Below, piece after piece: positions 10,519 to 20,617 of a DNA stretch of 32,142 bases. Source of the stretch: SAR324 cluster bacterium (GTDB taxonomy: Bacteria; SAR324; NAC60-12); contig JAESQU010000042.1 in assembly GCA_016764995.1 (NCBI GenBank), positions 1 through 32,142 on the forward strand, in the 5' to 3' direction. The position numbers and the translations under genes were made by a program. Each line of letters begins with the position of its first letter. The stretch's first letter is position 1. A model generated the notes under the pieces. The model saw nothing but the letters and a program-made list of their open reading frames with translations, did no database searches and was not told the DNA's origin.

Positions 10519-11379
10519 ATGAGAATTCGGACGCCAGCGAAAATAAATCCTTTGCTCTATATTTTAGCAAAACGCGAAGACGGGTTTCATGAATTGTATA
10601 TGCACATGGTTCCGGTCAGTTTATTTGACACATTGAGCTTTAGCAAAAATAATGAAAAAAGGCTCAATTTCCGGATGAATGGAGCAAGCTTTTCTGAATC
10701 TCCGGAAGAAAATTTGGTGATCCGTGCGCTAAGGTCTTTTGAGCAAGCTTGCGGAATTACAGCAGCACTGGATGTTTTTCTTGAAAAACGAATTCCTTCC
10801 GGAGCCGGACTTGGCGGTGGCAGCGGAAATGCGGCTGGAACTCTTCGGGCGTTAAATCATATTTTTCGTGATTCATCCTCAAAAGAAGGGCTTTTGCCTC
10901 CGGAAACACTTTATGAACTTGCACTGGAACTGGGATCAGACGTTCCTTTTTTTCTTGATCCTCTTCCATGTGAAATACGTGGATGTGGTGAAAAGTTAAA
11001 TCCATTAGCAGAATATCCAAAATTATATGTTCTTATCATTAAACCGCCTCTCTCAATTTCTACTCCGGAAGCATACAAAAATTGCCGGCCTAAAGCATAC
11101 ACGACTTTTCCTGAAATAAAGTCATTTGATGATGTAAAAAATAGCCTGAATAATCAGTTTGAAATTTCATTACTCGAACAATATCCTGTCTTGTCTGAAC
11201 TGAAATCTTTATTGCTCAAAAATGGTGCATTTGGTGCATTAGTCTCAGGGAGCGGCTCTGCCGTTTTTGGTATATTTAATAAAAAAGAACTGCAAAATCA
11301 TGCATTTAAAAACTTGTCATGTCTTCAAATTGGCAAAATATTTTCCTGCGAAACTTTGGCTGCTCATCACTATTATTGA
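10519..11379 (+). CDS. ispE: 4-diphosphocytidyl-2-C-methyl-D-erythritol kinase
   Basis: GHMP kinase motif IPSGAGLGGGSGNAAGTLRALN; N-term PAKINPLLYILAKREDGFHEL; C-term GALVSGSGSAVFGIF. ATG directly abuts the upstream stop. Confidence 0.93.
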   Translation: MRIRTPAKINPLLYILAKREDGFHELYMHMVPVSLFDTLSFSKNNEKRLNFRMNGASFSESPEENLVIRALRSFEQACGITAALDVFLEKRIPSGAGLGGGSGNAAGTLRALNHIFRDSSSKEGLLPPETLYELALELGSDVPFFLDPLPCEIRGCGEKLNPLAEYPKLYVLIIKPPLSISTPEAYKNCRPKAYTTFPEIKSFDDVKNSLNNQFEISLLEQYPVLSELKSLLLKNGAFGALVSGSGSAVFGIFNKKELQNHAFKNLSCLQIGKIFSCETLAAHHYY

Positions 11380-12077
11380 TTAAGCAGTGTGGAAAACCAA
11401 AATTATTTAAGTACCAATGTCTTTTCCTCCTTTTTGCAGTCATTCTTGTTGGGTGCAGTCCGAAACCCTCAAGTTTGCGGAGCGGAAGAGATTACAACAA
11501 TTCCAAAGTCTGGAAACAGTCCAATTCTCGTATAAATAAATACGTAAACGTTTACAAGAATAACAAACATATCAAAACCTGTTTGGATCGTGCGACTTCC
11601 AGCCGTTATCTTTATTATATCCATCGGGTTTTTTATAAATATAAGCTGCCTCCGGAACTTGCGCATTTGCCAATTTTGGAATCATGTTTTGACACAAAAG
11701 CAGATTCCGGACATGCGCGAGGGATGTGGCAATTCACAAAAGCAACCGCCAAAGATTATGGTTTGAAGGTCAGTTGGCTATCAGATGATAGGCTTAACTG
11801 GCGCAAAGCGACACATTCAGCAGCACGTTATTTAAAAAAACTTGGGGAAAAGTTTGACAACAACTGGGAGTTAGCACTTGCAGGTTACAACGGCGGGCCG
11901 AATTATATGGCACGTCAAATAAAAACTCAAGGTACACGAAATTTTTGGAAATTAAAGCTACGTAAAGAAACACACGAATACGTACCAAAATTTTTGGCAA
12001 TGCTCAGTGTTGCACGCAGCAGATTTCCGGAACTTTATTATCAGGGTGCACCTCGTGCGTGGGCCAGATCAGGATAA
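11319..12077 (+). CDS. SLT-domain lytic transglycosylase, predicted lipoprotein (exact start uncertain, overlaps ispE end)
   Basis: LPPELAHLPILESCFDTKADSGHARGMWQFTKATAKDYGL...AARYLKKLGEKFDNNWELALAGYNGGPNYM; lipobox-like VILVGCSPKP. Confidence 0.85.
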   Translation: MSSNWQNIFLRNFGCSSLLLIKQCGKPKLFKYQCLFLLFAVILVGCSPKPSSLRSGRDYNNSKVWKQSNSRINKYVNVYKNNKHIKTCLDRATSSRYLYYIHRVFYKYKLPPELAHLPILESCFDTKADSGHARGMWQFTKATAKDYGLKVSWLSDDRLNWRKATHSAARYLKKLGEKFDNNWELALAGYNGGPNYMARQIKTQGTRNFWKLKLRKETHEYVPKFLAMLSVARSRFPELYYQGAPRAWARSG

Positions 12078-12150
12078 AATGAGTTAGTAATGACAATCTC
12101 ATATTTCACCAAATACTATTTAACAATCAAAGTATACAAAAGGAGTTTTT

Positions 12151-12669
12151 ATGGCAGATGAAGAAGTTGCCGGTGCCGGTACTACTGAAGACGGAGGCGG
12201 AGGCGGCGGAAAAAAGAAGCTAATTATTATTGTCGCGGTAGTGCTTTTGTTGGTAATTGGCATCGTCGTGTTTTTACTGATGTCTGGTGAAGAAGAAGAG
12301 CAATTACCGGAAGAAGAACAGCAGGTGACAGACGTGGCTGAGCCTCTGGCAGAACCGATATTTCTACCACTGGAAAGCTTTGTGGTAAATCTCAAAGACG
12401 GACGACGTTTCTTAAAAACAACGATTCAACTGATGCTCAGTGAACCAGGAGCATCTGCGTATTTGTCAATCCGCCTGGTTGAAGTCAAAGACATTGTGTT
12501 GGCGGAATTGCAGGAATTGTCAGTTGAGGATGTTAAACAGTCAGATGCCAGAGAAGCTTTGAAACAACGTTTAATCAGCGCAATCAGTCAAATTTTTCCC
12601 AGTAAGCCGGAATGGGAAGACCCTGAACCGATCAGAAAAGTTTTGTTTGAGGAATTTGTAATCCAGTGA
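12151..12669 (+). CDS. fliL: Flagellar basal body-associated protein FliL
   Basis: One TM (LIIIVAVVLLLVIGIVVFLLM) followed by FliL core PLESFVVNLKDGRRFLKTTIQLML...IRKVLFEEFVIQ. Confidence 0.85.
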   Translation: MADEEVAGAGTTEDGGGGGGKKKLIIIVAVVLLLVIGIVVFLLMSGEEEEQLPEEEQQVTDVAEPLAEPIFLPLESFVVNLKDGRRFLKTTIQLMLSEPGASAYLSIRLVEVKDIVLAELQELSVEDVKQSDAREALKQRLISAISQIFPSKPEWEDPEPIRKVLFEEFVIQ

Positions 12670-12783
12670 TCCCAGCTAATTTTAATCAGGGAACATGGAA
12701 CTGGAATGTCAGAAGACACTTTGGTATTGAAGCATTAAGGTCTGTCTGCGGAGTCGCGGTTTGATGGCAGACAAGAAATTGAG

Positions 12784-13290
12784 ATGGACAAAAGTTCACA
12801 GAATAATTCCATAAATCGAAAAACAAACTGGCTTTGCGGCAATTTTGGAAATAAAGCAATCTGTTTGTTGTTAATGCTTACAGGGTTATTTTTCTTTGCT
12901 TCAGCTTTGCACGCAGAAAAACATGCTGTTGAGGAAACAAAAGTCATACGGGAAGGACCTCCTCCACTGGAAAACCCACAATATTTGGATCTTGGTACTT
13001 TCGTAGTAAATATGCCTGGAGACAAATATTTTCTTAAAAGCAGTATCCAGCTGGGATTTGAAAATGCCGCTGCAAAAGATTGGCTCCTGGCTCGATTGCC
13101 AATTGCTAAAGATCTGGTAATTACACATCTTAATTCGATTACGGTTGAACAATTTGATGACACAAAAAATCGAGCTGTTATAAAAAATGATTTACAAATT
13201 CGCTTGAATTCACTTTTTCCCAACAAGGCTCCCTGGGAAGATATGGTGCCAATTCGAAGAATACTTTTTCTGGAATTTTACCGGCAGTAG
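12784..13290 (+). CDS. Second FliL-like protein with N-terminal signal/TM segment
   Basis: DLGTFVVNMPGDKYFLKSSIQLGFEN...FPNKAPWEDMVPIRRILFLEFYRQ, collinear with the upstream FliL (FPSKPEWEDPEPIRKVLFEEFVIQ). Confidence 0.75.
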   Translation: MDKSSQNNSINRKTNWLCGNFGNKAICLLLMLTGLFFFASALHAEKHAVEETKVIREGPPPLENPQYLDLGTFVVNMPGDKYFLKSSIQLGFENAAAKDWLLARLPIAKDLVITHLNSITVEQFDDTKNRAVIKNDLQIRLNSLFPNKAPWEDMVPIRRILFLEFYRQ

Positions 13291-13431
13291 TTTAAAATAA
13301 GCTTCGTAGACAAGTGAAAAATTTTAAAAGCAGATTATGACCGTATGATCTTGTATTTTTTGTTGTAGAGTTTCCTTTAAACTTGTACTCTGAAATATGA
13401 AATTTTAAACTTTAACTTAAAACATTGATTG

Positions 13432-13887
13432 ATGGCAGAAGAAGAAGAATCTTTTGAGAATCTGGATGACTTGGATTGGTCAGACGTTGAGAGCGAACTA
13501 AAAGCAAACAGGGATCAAATTCTCTCCGAAGTTAAGGGCGAAGGCGGCGGCGATCAGAAAGAGGTTAAAGAAGGCGATGGTTCCGGAGAAGGTGATAATG
13601 AAGATGCAAAGGCTTCTGTTTCATCCGGAGATATCGACATCAATTTTCTGTTTGATGTTCAACTCTCGATTATAGTAGAAGTAGGACGTGTCCAGATGCT
13701 GATCAGCGACCTGCTGGAACTGGGTGAGGAATCTATAATCGAACTTGACAGTATGGTTGGGCAACCTTTGGATATACGTGCCAATGATTTGCTGGTTGCA
13801 CGCGGTGAGGTAATTGTTGTCAATGAAAAATTTGCGGTACACATAACGGATATCATTAGTCCGGATAATCGTTTTGCAGCACTCTGA
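13432..13887 (+). CDS. fliN: Flagellar motor switch protein FliN
   Basis: Acidic N-terminus then SpoA domain FLFDVQLSIIVEVGRVQMLISDLLELGEESIIELDSMVGQPLDIRANDLLVARGEVIVVNEKFAVHITDI. Confidence 0.92.
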   Translation: MAEEEESFENLDDLDWSDVESELKANRDQILSEVKGEGGGDQKEVKEGDGSGEGDNEDAKASVSSGDIDINFLFDVQLSIIVEVGRVQMLISDLLELGEESIIELDSMVGQPLDIRANDLLVARGEVIVVNEKFAVHITDIISPDNRFAAL

Positions 13888-13897
13888 GGAAAAAAAC

Positions 13898-15124
13898 ATG
13901 AGTTTCGTGAGACCAGCTTGGCTCAAAGTAGGAATTTCGCTGGTATTATGGGCAAGTTGGATTATACTTGCAACCGCATCAGAAGTACGTACGCTGAAAA
14001 ATATTGAGGTAGTTTCCCTTGAAAATTTAGAGCAGATTCGTTTGGAATTTGATGGAGAATTTCTCGGAGAGCCTTTAATAAATTTTGAGTCCGGCTCAAT
14101 GAGTATGCGTCTGGATTCAGTCCAGATAGATTCCGCATTACCTTTGCTGACTGTTTCAACAGGTGATTCTTTCATAAAGGCAGTCCGCGCGGTTCAAGTT
14201 CCCAACACAGATAATGTGCATTTAGATATTCTGCTCCGATCTTCCCGTGTGTTATTGGGACATCCGGAAATAAAGCATTCAGGAAACAATTTACTCCTTA
14301 GATTACCCGGAAAAACATCTGCAATTCCGGCACTTTCAAACACAGAAGTCCTGTCACAAGAAATTGGGAAACGTGTCAAAACGGATTCGTCTTTTCCATC
14401 AACTTTTTCCAGGGTTTCAGCAGCTGAATCTTCTTCCGAGCAAATAGCTGACATTTTACCAATGCCTCCACAGGATTGGGCTGAGACTATACTGACTCTG
14501 GTTTTGTCACTGCTGTTCATTTTGCTGCTCATTTATTTATTGGCGTTTATCTATAACCGTTTTTTCAGCGGACGATTTTCCTCAATGAAGGGAAATATCA
14601 GCATCCGTCAAGTATCAAGCTACCATGTTGGGCCAAAACAGAAGATTATAGTTTTTAATTTGAACGGCAGACTGTTTGCGTGCGGAGTTACACCAACTTC
14701 TATAAATTTGATTGCTGAACTACATGATGAAAATGATCAGGAGTTTCTGAACGAGATCAAGACAGACGATGAATCCAATGAAATAAACATGGATCAAATG
14801 CAGGCAAATTTTTTAAAAACTCTGGATCCGGAAATTAAAAAAACAGAATCAGCGGCGACTTCGCATAAAGAAAACGTTGATGAATTTGCAACTGCAATAG
14901 AATTTGAAGGAGAGGAAAAAGGAGTTTTTATAAATTCTGATACTGCAAAGGAACTCCAACCATCCGTTTCAAACAACAAAAATAATGGATCCACAACTCC
15001 AATCAGAACACCTATTTCAAGCAAACAGGCAAAAACTGAAAAGATGAGTCATGGCAATCAAATAATGCAGGATTTTGCAACTAAGCTTACAGAGCGTCTA
15101 AATTTCTTAAAGCCCATCAAATAG
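13898..15124 (+). CDS. fliO: FliO-like flagellar export apparatus protein with long N-terminal periplasmic domain
   Basis: Likely ATG at 13898 behind GAGGA. N-terminal exported beta-rich region, TM ILTLVLSLLFILLLIYLLAFIY, then FliO-like ISIRQVSSYHVGPKQKIIVFNLNGRLFACGVTPTSINLIAEL. Lies between fliN and fliP. Confidence 0.78.
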   Translation: MSFVRPAWLKVGISLVLWASWIILATASEVRTLKNIEVVSLENLEQIRLEFDGEFLGEPLINFESGSMSMRLDSVQIDSALPLLTVSTGDSFIKAVRAVQVPNTDNVHLDILLRSSRVLLGHPEIKHSGNNLLLRLPGKTSAIPALSNTEVLSQEIGKRVKTDSSFPSTFSRVSAAESSSEQIADILPMPPQDWAETILTLVLSLLFILLLIYLLAFIYNRFFSGRFSSMKGNISIRQVSSYHVGPKQKIIVFNLNGRLFACGVTPTSINLIAELHDENDQEFLNEIKTDDESNEINMDQMQANFLKTLDPEIKKTESAATSHKENVDEFATAIEFEGEEKGVFINSDTAKELQPSVSNNKNNGSTTPIRTPISSKQAKTEKMSHGNQIMQDFATKLTERLNFLKPIK

Positions 15125-15179
15125 GCACATGCCGCATTTTAAAAATAGAGTTTCAGTTAAAAAAGAGAACGGAGAAATA

Positions 15180-15974
15180 ATGTCCGCGCACAATTTGAGA
15201 TATGTTCTCAATTGTGATACCTCGAAATTCTTGATGCGCGTTTTGTTTTTGCTGGCAATTTTATTTGTAGGGTTGCCGCTTTACGCACAATCTCCAATTC
15301 CTGGAATCAACATTTCAATTGATTCCGCTACCTCACCGCAACAGGTTGCCACTACTTTACAGATAGTATTTTTACTGACTGTCCTGACAATGGCTCCAGC
15401 CATTTTGATCATGACTACTTCTTTCACACGATTCGTGATTGTGTTGTCATTTTTACGTCAAGCCATTGGTACGCCACAGGCACCTTCAAATCAAATTGTA
15501 ATTGGACTGGCACTCTTTCTTTCGCTGTTTGTGATGATGCCGGTTTGGGAAGAAGTAAATCAGGTTGCACTTGAACCATATCTGGAAGAGACAATTTCCC
15601 AACAAGAATTTATGGACCGTGCTACTCTACCAATTAAACGATTTATGGGTAAATTCACCCGAGAAAAAGATTTGGCTTTGTTTGTTCGTATTGCCAAACT
15701 GGAACGTCCAAAAAATATTGAAGATATTCCAATCTGGGTCATGATACCTGCTTTTGTAATTAGTGAATTAAAAGTCGCATTTCAAATAGGCTTTTTGTTA
15801 TATGTTCCATTTCTTGTGATTGACATGGTTGTCGCCTCAATCCTGATGGCAATGGGTATGATGATGATGCCGCCGGTGATGATTTCATTGCCTTTCAAAC
15901 TTATGCTGTTTGTTCTTGTTGATGGATGGCACTTGATCCTTGGTTCAATGGTCCAAAGTTTTATGGATATTTAG
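15180..15974 (+). CDS. fliP: Flagellar biosynthetic protein FliP
   Basis: TTSFTRFVIVLSFLRQAIGTPQAPSNQIVIGLALFLSLFVMMPV...FVISELKVAFQIGFLLYVPFLVIDMVVASILMAMGMMMMPPVMISLPFKLMLFVLVDGWHLI. Start chosen at 15180 behind GGAGA. Confidence 0.96.
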   Translation: MSAHNLRYVLNCDTSKFLMRVLFLLAILFVGLPLYAQSPIPGINISIDSATSPQQVATTLQIVFLLTVLTMAPAILIMTTSFTRFVIVLSFLRQAIGTPQAPSNQIVIGLALFLSLFVMMPVWEEVNQVALEPYLEETISQQEFMDRATLPIKRFMGKFTREKDLALFVRIAKLERPKNIEDIPIWVMIPAFVISELKVAFQIGFLLYVPFLVIDMVVASILMAMGMMMMPPVMISLPFKLMLFVLVDGWHLILGSMVQSFMDI

Positions 15975-16003
15975 CCCACCTTAAACCATTTTTAGAGAGT
16001 TAT

Positions 16004-16276
16004 ATGACTGAAGCACTCGTTGTCTCCATCATGATCGAAGCCATGCGCATGGCCACTCTGCTTGCAGCACCAATGTTGATAGGCGCTTTGGTGGTTGGAT
16101 TACTTGTGTCCATCTTCCAGGCGGTAACACAGATTCAAGAACAAACATTGGCTATCATCCCCAAAATGGGTGCAATGATGGTTGTTATGGCAATCCTTTT
16201 TCCCTGGTTTCTATCTCAGGCCACAACTTATATGTCCGGAATTTTTACCAACTTTCCGCGTTACATTGGCGGATAA
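16004..16276 (+). CDS. fliQ: Flagellar biosynthetic protein FliQ
   Basis: 90 aa from ATG 16004: MTEALVVSIMIEAMRMATLLAAPMLIGALVVGLLVSIFQAVTQIQEQTLAIIPKMGAMMVVMAILFPWFLSQATTYMSGIF. Confidence 0.93.
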   Translation: MTEALVVSIMIEAMRMATLLAAPMLIGALVVGLLVSIFQAVTQIQEQTLAIIPKMGAMMVVMAILFPWFLSQATTYMSGIFTNFPRYIGG

Positions 16277-16476
16277 TAGTCAGTGTTGGGACTCCCCCTC
16301 TTTTTTTCAAGTTGAATTAACTAAAATTCAAACAAGTAATTTCTGGCTAGACCATCTGGCTGTGATATTGGATAATGGTTAGTGTACTTTTAGACGACAC
16401 TAAAAAATGTTCCAATTAAATTAACACGATTCAAGCGAATCAATAATTCCGCAAATTATACTTTTTAAAAAGTGAT

Positions 16477-18981
16477 ATGAGTAAATCTTCTGATCCTGAA
16501 TTAGAAACCGATACTGATCATCAAGAGGAAATTATAGAAATAGAGGGAAACATTATAGAGGCACTTCCTGAAGAAAAATCGCTGGTCATCAGCGAAGATG
16601 TTTTTCCGGATACCTTACTCATCGTCCCCCTTTACGATCGACCACTTTTTCCAAAAATGATCCTGCCTGTAATCATTGCTGATGAAAAACTGGAAAAAGT
16701 TCTAGAGGATGAATTAAAAGCTCCTCTGCGTTATGTTGGGCTGGTTTTCAGCCAGGAAGCTGAAGGCCCCAAACAAAACGGTGATGATGAACACATTCAG
16801 GACAATTTGGCCAAAATTGGTGCAGTAGGAAGAATTGTACAGGCATCAAAACATGGCAATGACCCAATGCATATTATTGTGCAAGTTATTGAACGCTTTG
16901 AGATTCTGGAAATAATTGCGGAAGATCCTGTGTACAGGGCAAAAGTTGCATATTTGCAGGATACCGGAGGACAAAAAACTGAATATGAATTAAAAGCATT
17001 TTCCGTTTCGATTATCAACTTTATAAAAGAGCTCGTTCAGCTCAATCCCTTGTTTAAAGAAGAGCTGGGTCTTTTGATGGGACGGATTAACCTCAAAGAT
17101 CCGGCAACACTTGCTGACTTTGCCGCATCAATGACAACTGCTTCCGGAAAAGAATTGCAGGAAATTTTGGAAACAATGAGTATCAAGGAGCGTATTGAAA
17201 AAGCGTTAAATTTACTTCGGCATGAACTGGAAGTGGCAAAACTTCAGGTTAAAATTTCGCAACGTGTCGAAGATCGAATGTCTCAGCAGCAGCGAGAATT
17301 TTTCTTGCGTGAACAACTTAAGGAAATAAAAAAGGAATTGGGGATCACAAAAGAAGGTCCAGAAAGCGAGGTTGAAAAATTTGAAGCACGGATAAAAAAA
17401 CTAAAACTTTCTGAAGAAGCCCAAGAACGAATCGAAGAAGAACTTGAGAAAATGCGTTTAATTGAGCCGGCGTCCCCGGAATATCACGTAACCAGAACCT
17501 ATCTGGACTGGCTGACAATTTTGCCTTGGGGCATCTACAGCAAAGATTATTATGACATCAAGCGTGCCACGAGAATTCTAAACCGCGATCACTATGGTTT
17601 AAAAGATGTCAAAGATCGAATCCTCGAACTGATCTCTGTAGGAATCATTAACGGAGATTTGGCAGGATCAATCGTTTTGTTGGTTGGACCTCCAGGTACA
17701 GGAAAAACCTCTGTTGGACAATCTATTGCCAGGGCATTGGGTCGTAAATTTTACCGTTTTTCTCTAGGTGGAATGCGTGATGAGGCGGAAATAAAAGGAC
17801 ATCGAAGAACATACATCGGCGCGCTTCCTGGTAAATTCATTAACGCGATCAAAACTTGTAAAACGGCCAATCCGGTAATCATGCTGGACGAAATAAATAA
17901 AATTGGCGCAAGTTTTCAAGGAGACCCTGCTTCCGCATTGCTGGAAGTCCTGGATCCTGAACAGAATAAGGATTTTCTTGATCACTATCTTGATGTTCGT
18001 TTTGATCTTTCAAAAGTACTTTTCATTTGTACCGCAAACCAAACGGACACAATTCCTCCGGCACTGCTTGATCGGATGGAAGTCATCCGTCTTTCAGGTT
18101 ACATCCTGGAAGAGAAATTGGAAATTGCTAGGAAACATTTGTTACCAAAACAGCTCAAAAGACATGGACTTAAAAAATCTCAGTTTTCACTTCCCAAAGT
18201 TGTTTTACGTGAAATCATCGACGGTTATGCAAGAGAAGCAGGAGTAAGAAGTCTGGAAAACAATCTTAAAAAATTGATGCGTAAATCTGCTCGAAAGATT
18301 GTGGAAGAAGAGATTGATCAAGTCAAAATTAGTAAAGATGAGCTTCCAGAAATGTTAGGCCGCAAGACTTTTGCGGAAGAAACTCGTTACAAAAAGCCGA
18401 AAATTGGAGTCATTACCGGTCTGGCTTATACGAGTGTCGGCGGTGCAACTTTGTTCATAGAAGCTTCTTCTGTTGAGGCAAAAAATCCCGGGTTCAAACA
18501 GACCGGACAGCTGGGTGATGTGATGGTAGAATCCACGGAAATTGCCTACACTTATATCCGTTCCAAAGGCAGCACTGACGAAAGAATTAAAAAGTTTTTT
18601 GCAGAAAATTTTATCCACATGCATGTGCCTGCGGGCGCAACTCCCAAAGATGGACCTTCTGCTGGAATTACAATGGTTTGCGCACTCCACTCATTGGTTG
18701 CACAAGAACCGATTATTCCGAATCTTGCCATGACCGGAGAGTTAACCCTCACCGGATTGGTTATGCCGATCGGCGGAGTTAAAGAAAAAACAATTGCTGC
18801 ACGGAGAGCCGGAATCACTCAATTAATTTTTCCTGCCGAAAATCAAAAAGATTTTGAAGATTTGGATGAAATAATCACTAGAGGAATTAAACCCCATTTT
18901 GTGAAAATTTTTGACGATGTACTCCCCATTTGCTTTCCAAATTTGCAAGGAACAAAGAAATTGAAACCGGCAAAAAAATAA
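16477..18981 (+). CDS. lon: ATP-dependent protease La (Lon)
   Basis: 834 aa; Walker [22 protein letters not shown], Walker [32 protein letters not shown], catalytic [14 protein letters not shown] and [14 protein letters not shown]. Confidence 0.97.
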   Translation: MSKSSDPELETDTDHQEEIIEIEGNIIEALPEEKSLVISEDVFPDTLLIVPLYDRPLFPKMILPVIIADEKLEKVLEDELKAPLRYVGLVFSQEAEGPKQNGDDEHIQDNLAKIGAVGRIVQASKHGNDPMHIIVQVIERFEILEIIAEDPVYRAKVAYLQDTGGQKTEYELKAFSVSIINFIKELVQLNPLFKEELGLLMGRINLKDPATLADFAASMTTASGKELQEILETMSIKERIEKALNLLRHELEVAKLQVKISQRVEDRMSQQQREFFLREQLKEIKKELGITKEGPESEVEKFEARIKKLKLSEEAQERIEEELEKMRLIEPASPEYHVTRTYLDWLTILPWGIYSKDYYDIKRATRILNRDHYGLKDVKDRILELISVGIINGDLAGSIVLLVGPPGTGKTSVGQSIARALGRKFYRFSLGGMRDEAEIKGHRRTYIGALPGKFINAIKTCKTANPVIMLDEINKIGASFQGDPASALLEVLDPEQNKDFLDHYLDVRFDLSKVLFICTANQTDTIPPALLDRMEVIRLSGYILEEKLEIARKHLLPKQLKRHGLKKSQFSLPKVVLREIIDGYAREAGVRSLENNLKKLMRKSARKIVEEEIDQVKISKDELPEMLGRKTFAEETRYKKPKIGVITGLAYTSVGGATLFIEASSVEAKNPGFKQTGQLGDVMVESTEIAYTYIRSKGSTDERIKKFFAENFIHMHVPAGATPKDGPSAGITMVCALHSLVAQEPIIPNLAMTGELTLTGLVMPIGGVKEKTIAARRAGITQLIFPAENQKDFEDLDEIITRGIKPHFVKIFDDVLPICFPNLQGTKKLKPAKK

Positions 18982-18992
18982 AAATTTCAATT

Positions 18993-19034
18993 TTTGTGCT
19001 TTGTCTTCAACGGTTGTTTGACACAAAGCACAAA
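18993..19034. terminator. Stem-loop downstream of lon (12-bp perfect stem); possible terminator or 3' mRNA hairpin
   Basis: TTTGTGCTTTGT (18993-19004) is the exact reverse complement of ACAAAGCACAAA (19023-19034), 18-nt loop. No following U-tract, so intrinsic termination is uncertain. Confidence 0.4.
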
Positions 19035-19116
19035 GAATTTCGGCAAACCTGTGCCTTCAAAATAAGATCCAACTGATCCCCAATATAATTGCATTAAAAT
19101 TAAAATCTGAAATTTC

Positions 19117-19944
19117 ATGCAATACTCTTTTACGAATCCTGATTTTATTTCTTTGCTGGTAATTGTGCTTGTATCGGGTGCCTTTGCCGGATTATTAGCA
19201 GGACTATTCGGGATAGGTGGAGGAATTATTTTAGTTCCGGCTTTACTCTATGCATTCGATGAGTTGGGTTTTTCTCCGGAAGTCACCACTCAAATGGCTA
19301 TCGGAACATCATTGGCAATCATCGTGCCTACTTCAATTACTTCTGCCTGGTCTCATTATAAACGTGGTTCGGGAAACATCATTTTGTTCCGTAAGTTAGC
19401 ATTTCCGGTAGTAGGTGGTGCCTTGTTCGGTGCATGGCTCGGAGACAGCCTGAGCGGAGATGCTCTCAAAGGAGTTTTTGCAATACTGACAATGTTGGTT
19501 GCGCTATTTTTATTACGAAAAAACCATTTCGTGTTTGGATCAGAACTGCCGGTATTGCCAAAGTTGTGGGGTGCAGGAGGTGTGATCGGCATGCTTTCAG
19601 CAATAATGGGGATTGGAGGAGGTGTGTTTTTTACCCCTTATTTTACTGCCTATAGTTTGCCCATGCTAAGCGCGGTTGGAACATCAGCAAGTTTGGGGTT
19701 GATGATTTCGTTACCTGGAGCAATCGGCTATATTTTCGGCGGTTGGGCCAACCCAAATCTTCCTTCGTTGAGCTTCGGTTATGTTAGTTTGACAGGCTTC
19801 CTTTTCATCTTTCCAATTACAATGTTCATGGCTCCCCAAGGCGCGAAACTCGCTCACCATTTGGACAAAGAAAAACTCAAACGCTGGTTTGCCCTGTTTC
19901 TGTTGCTGATGTCCCTGCGAATGTTTTACATCGTTTATTATTGA
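19117..19944 (+). CDS. TauE/SafE-family sulfite exporter-like permease
   Basis: GAFAGLLAGLFGIGGGIILVPALLYAF and the second half MLSAIMGIGGGVFFTPYF; multi-TM. Confidence 0.88.
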   Translation: MQYSFTNPDFISLLVIVLVSGAFAGLLAGLFGIGGGIILVPALLYAFDELGFSPEVTTQMAIGTSLAIIVPTSITSAWSHYKRGSGNIILFRKLAFPVVGGALFGAWLGDSLSGDALKGVFAILTMLVALFLLRKNHFVFGSELPVLPKLWGAGGVIGMLSAIMGIGGGVFFTPYFTAYSLPMLSAVGTSASLGLMISLPGAIGYIFGGWANPNLPSLSFGYVSLTGFLFIFPITMFMAPQGAKLAHHLDKEKLKRWFALFLLLMSLRMFYIVYY

Positions 19945-19956
19945 GGTTTTTTTCCA

Positions 19957-20589
19957 ATGGCAAAAAATGTGTCAAAACCTTTTGTGATGGGAATCGGTGG
20001 TGGTTCCGGCTCCGGAAAATCAACTATTGTCCACGAGCTTAAAGAACAGCTTGGTCCGGAAAAAATGTCTGTTCTGCATCATGATGCCTATTACAGGCAC
20101 CGACCGGAATTGACAATTGAAGAACGCCACAAAATAAATTTCGATCATGCGGATTCATTAGAAACAGAACTGTTGGTTAAGAACCTGGAAGAGCTGATTT
20201 CCGGAAATGATGTTGAAGTACCTATTTATGATTTTGCTCAGCATTTGCGGTCTGCAAAAACAAAAAAAGTTGCACCTTGTCCAATTTTGATTGTGGACGG
20301 GATACTGGTTTTGAATGACAGTCAACTCAGGAAAATGATGAATTTAATAGTTTTTGTAGATGTTCCTCCGGACTTAAGATTCATCAGACGTTTAGAACGC
20401 GATTTGCGCGAACGCGGCCGCACTGTAGAATCCGTGACAGAACAGTACTTGGCTTCAGTACGTCCGATGCACGAAAAGTTTGTTGAGCCCAGCAAACAGT
20501 ACGCAGATATTCTCATTCCCGGAGGAGGACATAATCTGCAAGCGGTTCGGCTTTTGTTAGCACTTTTGCAAACGTTGCCGGAAAAATAA
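19957..20589 (+). CDS. udk: Uridine kinase
   Basis: MGIGGGSGSGKSTIVHEL, HHDAYYR, NFDHADSLETELL, VPIYDFAQHLR, ILIVDGILVL, VFVDVPPDLRFIRRLERDLRERGRT. Confidence 0.9.
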   Translation: MAKNVSKPFVMGIGGGSGSGKSTIVHELKEQLGPEKMSVLHHDAYYRHRPELTIEERHKINFDHADSLETELLVKNLEELISGNDVEVPIYDFAQHLRSAKTKKVAPCPILIVDGILVLNDSQLRKMMNLIVFVDVPPDLRFIRRLERDLRERGRTVESVTEQYLASVRPMHEKFVEPSKQYADILIPGGGHNLQAVRLLLALLQTLPEK

Positions 20590-20617
20590 AATTAAGCAAT
20601 CGCAAATAATAGTTGAG

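Noticed and set aside
13621-14175. 184-aa antisense ORF over fliN/fliO
   Set aside because: Lies opposite clearly recognisable fliN and fliO; no family motifs; biased composition expected of an antisense frame.
16182-16382. 66-aa ORF downstream of and overlapping fliQ as a possible fliR remnant
   Set aside because: No TM pattern or FliR similarity; frame overlaps fliQ and looks like chance.
17870-17950. Lon Walker B variant DEINK instead of DEIDK
   Set aside because: A single conservative substitution outside the catalytic DE pair; the rest of the ATPase and Ser-Lys protease motifs are intact, so not treated as a finding.
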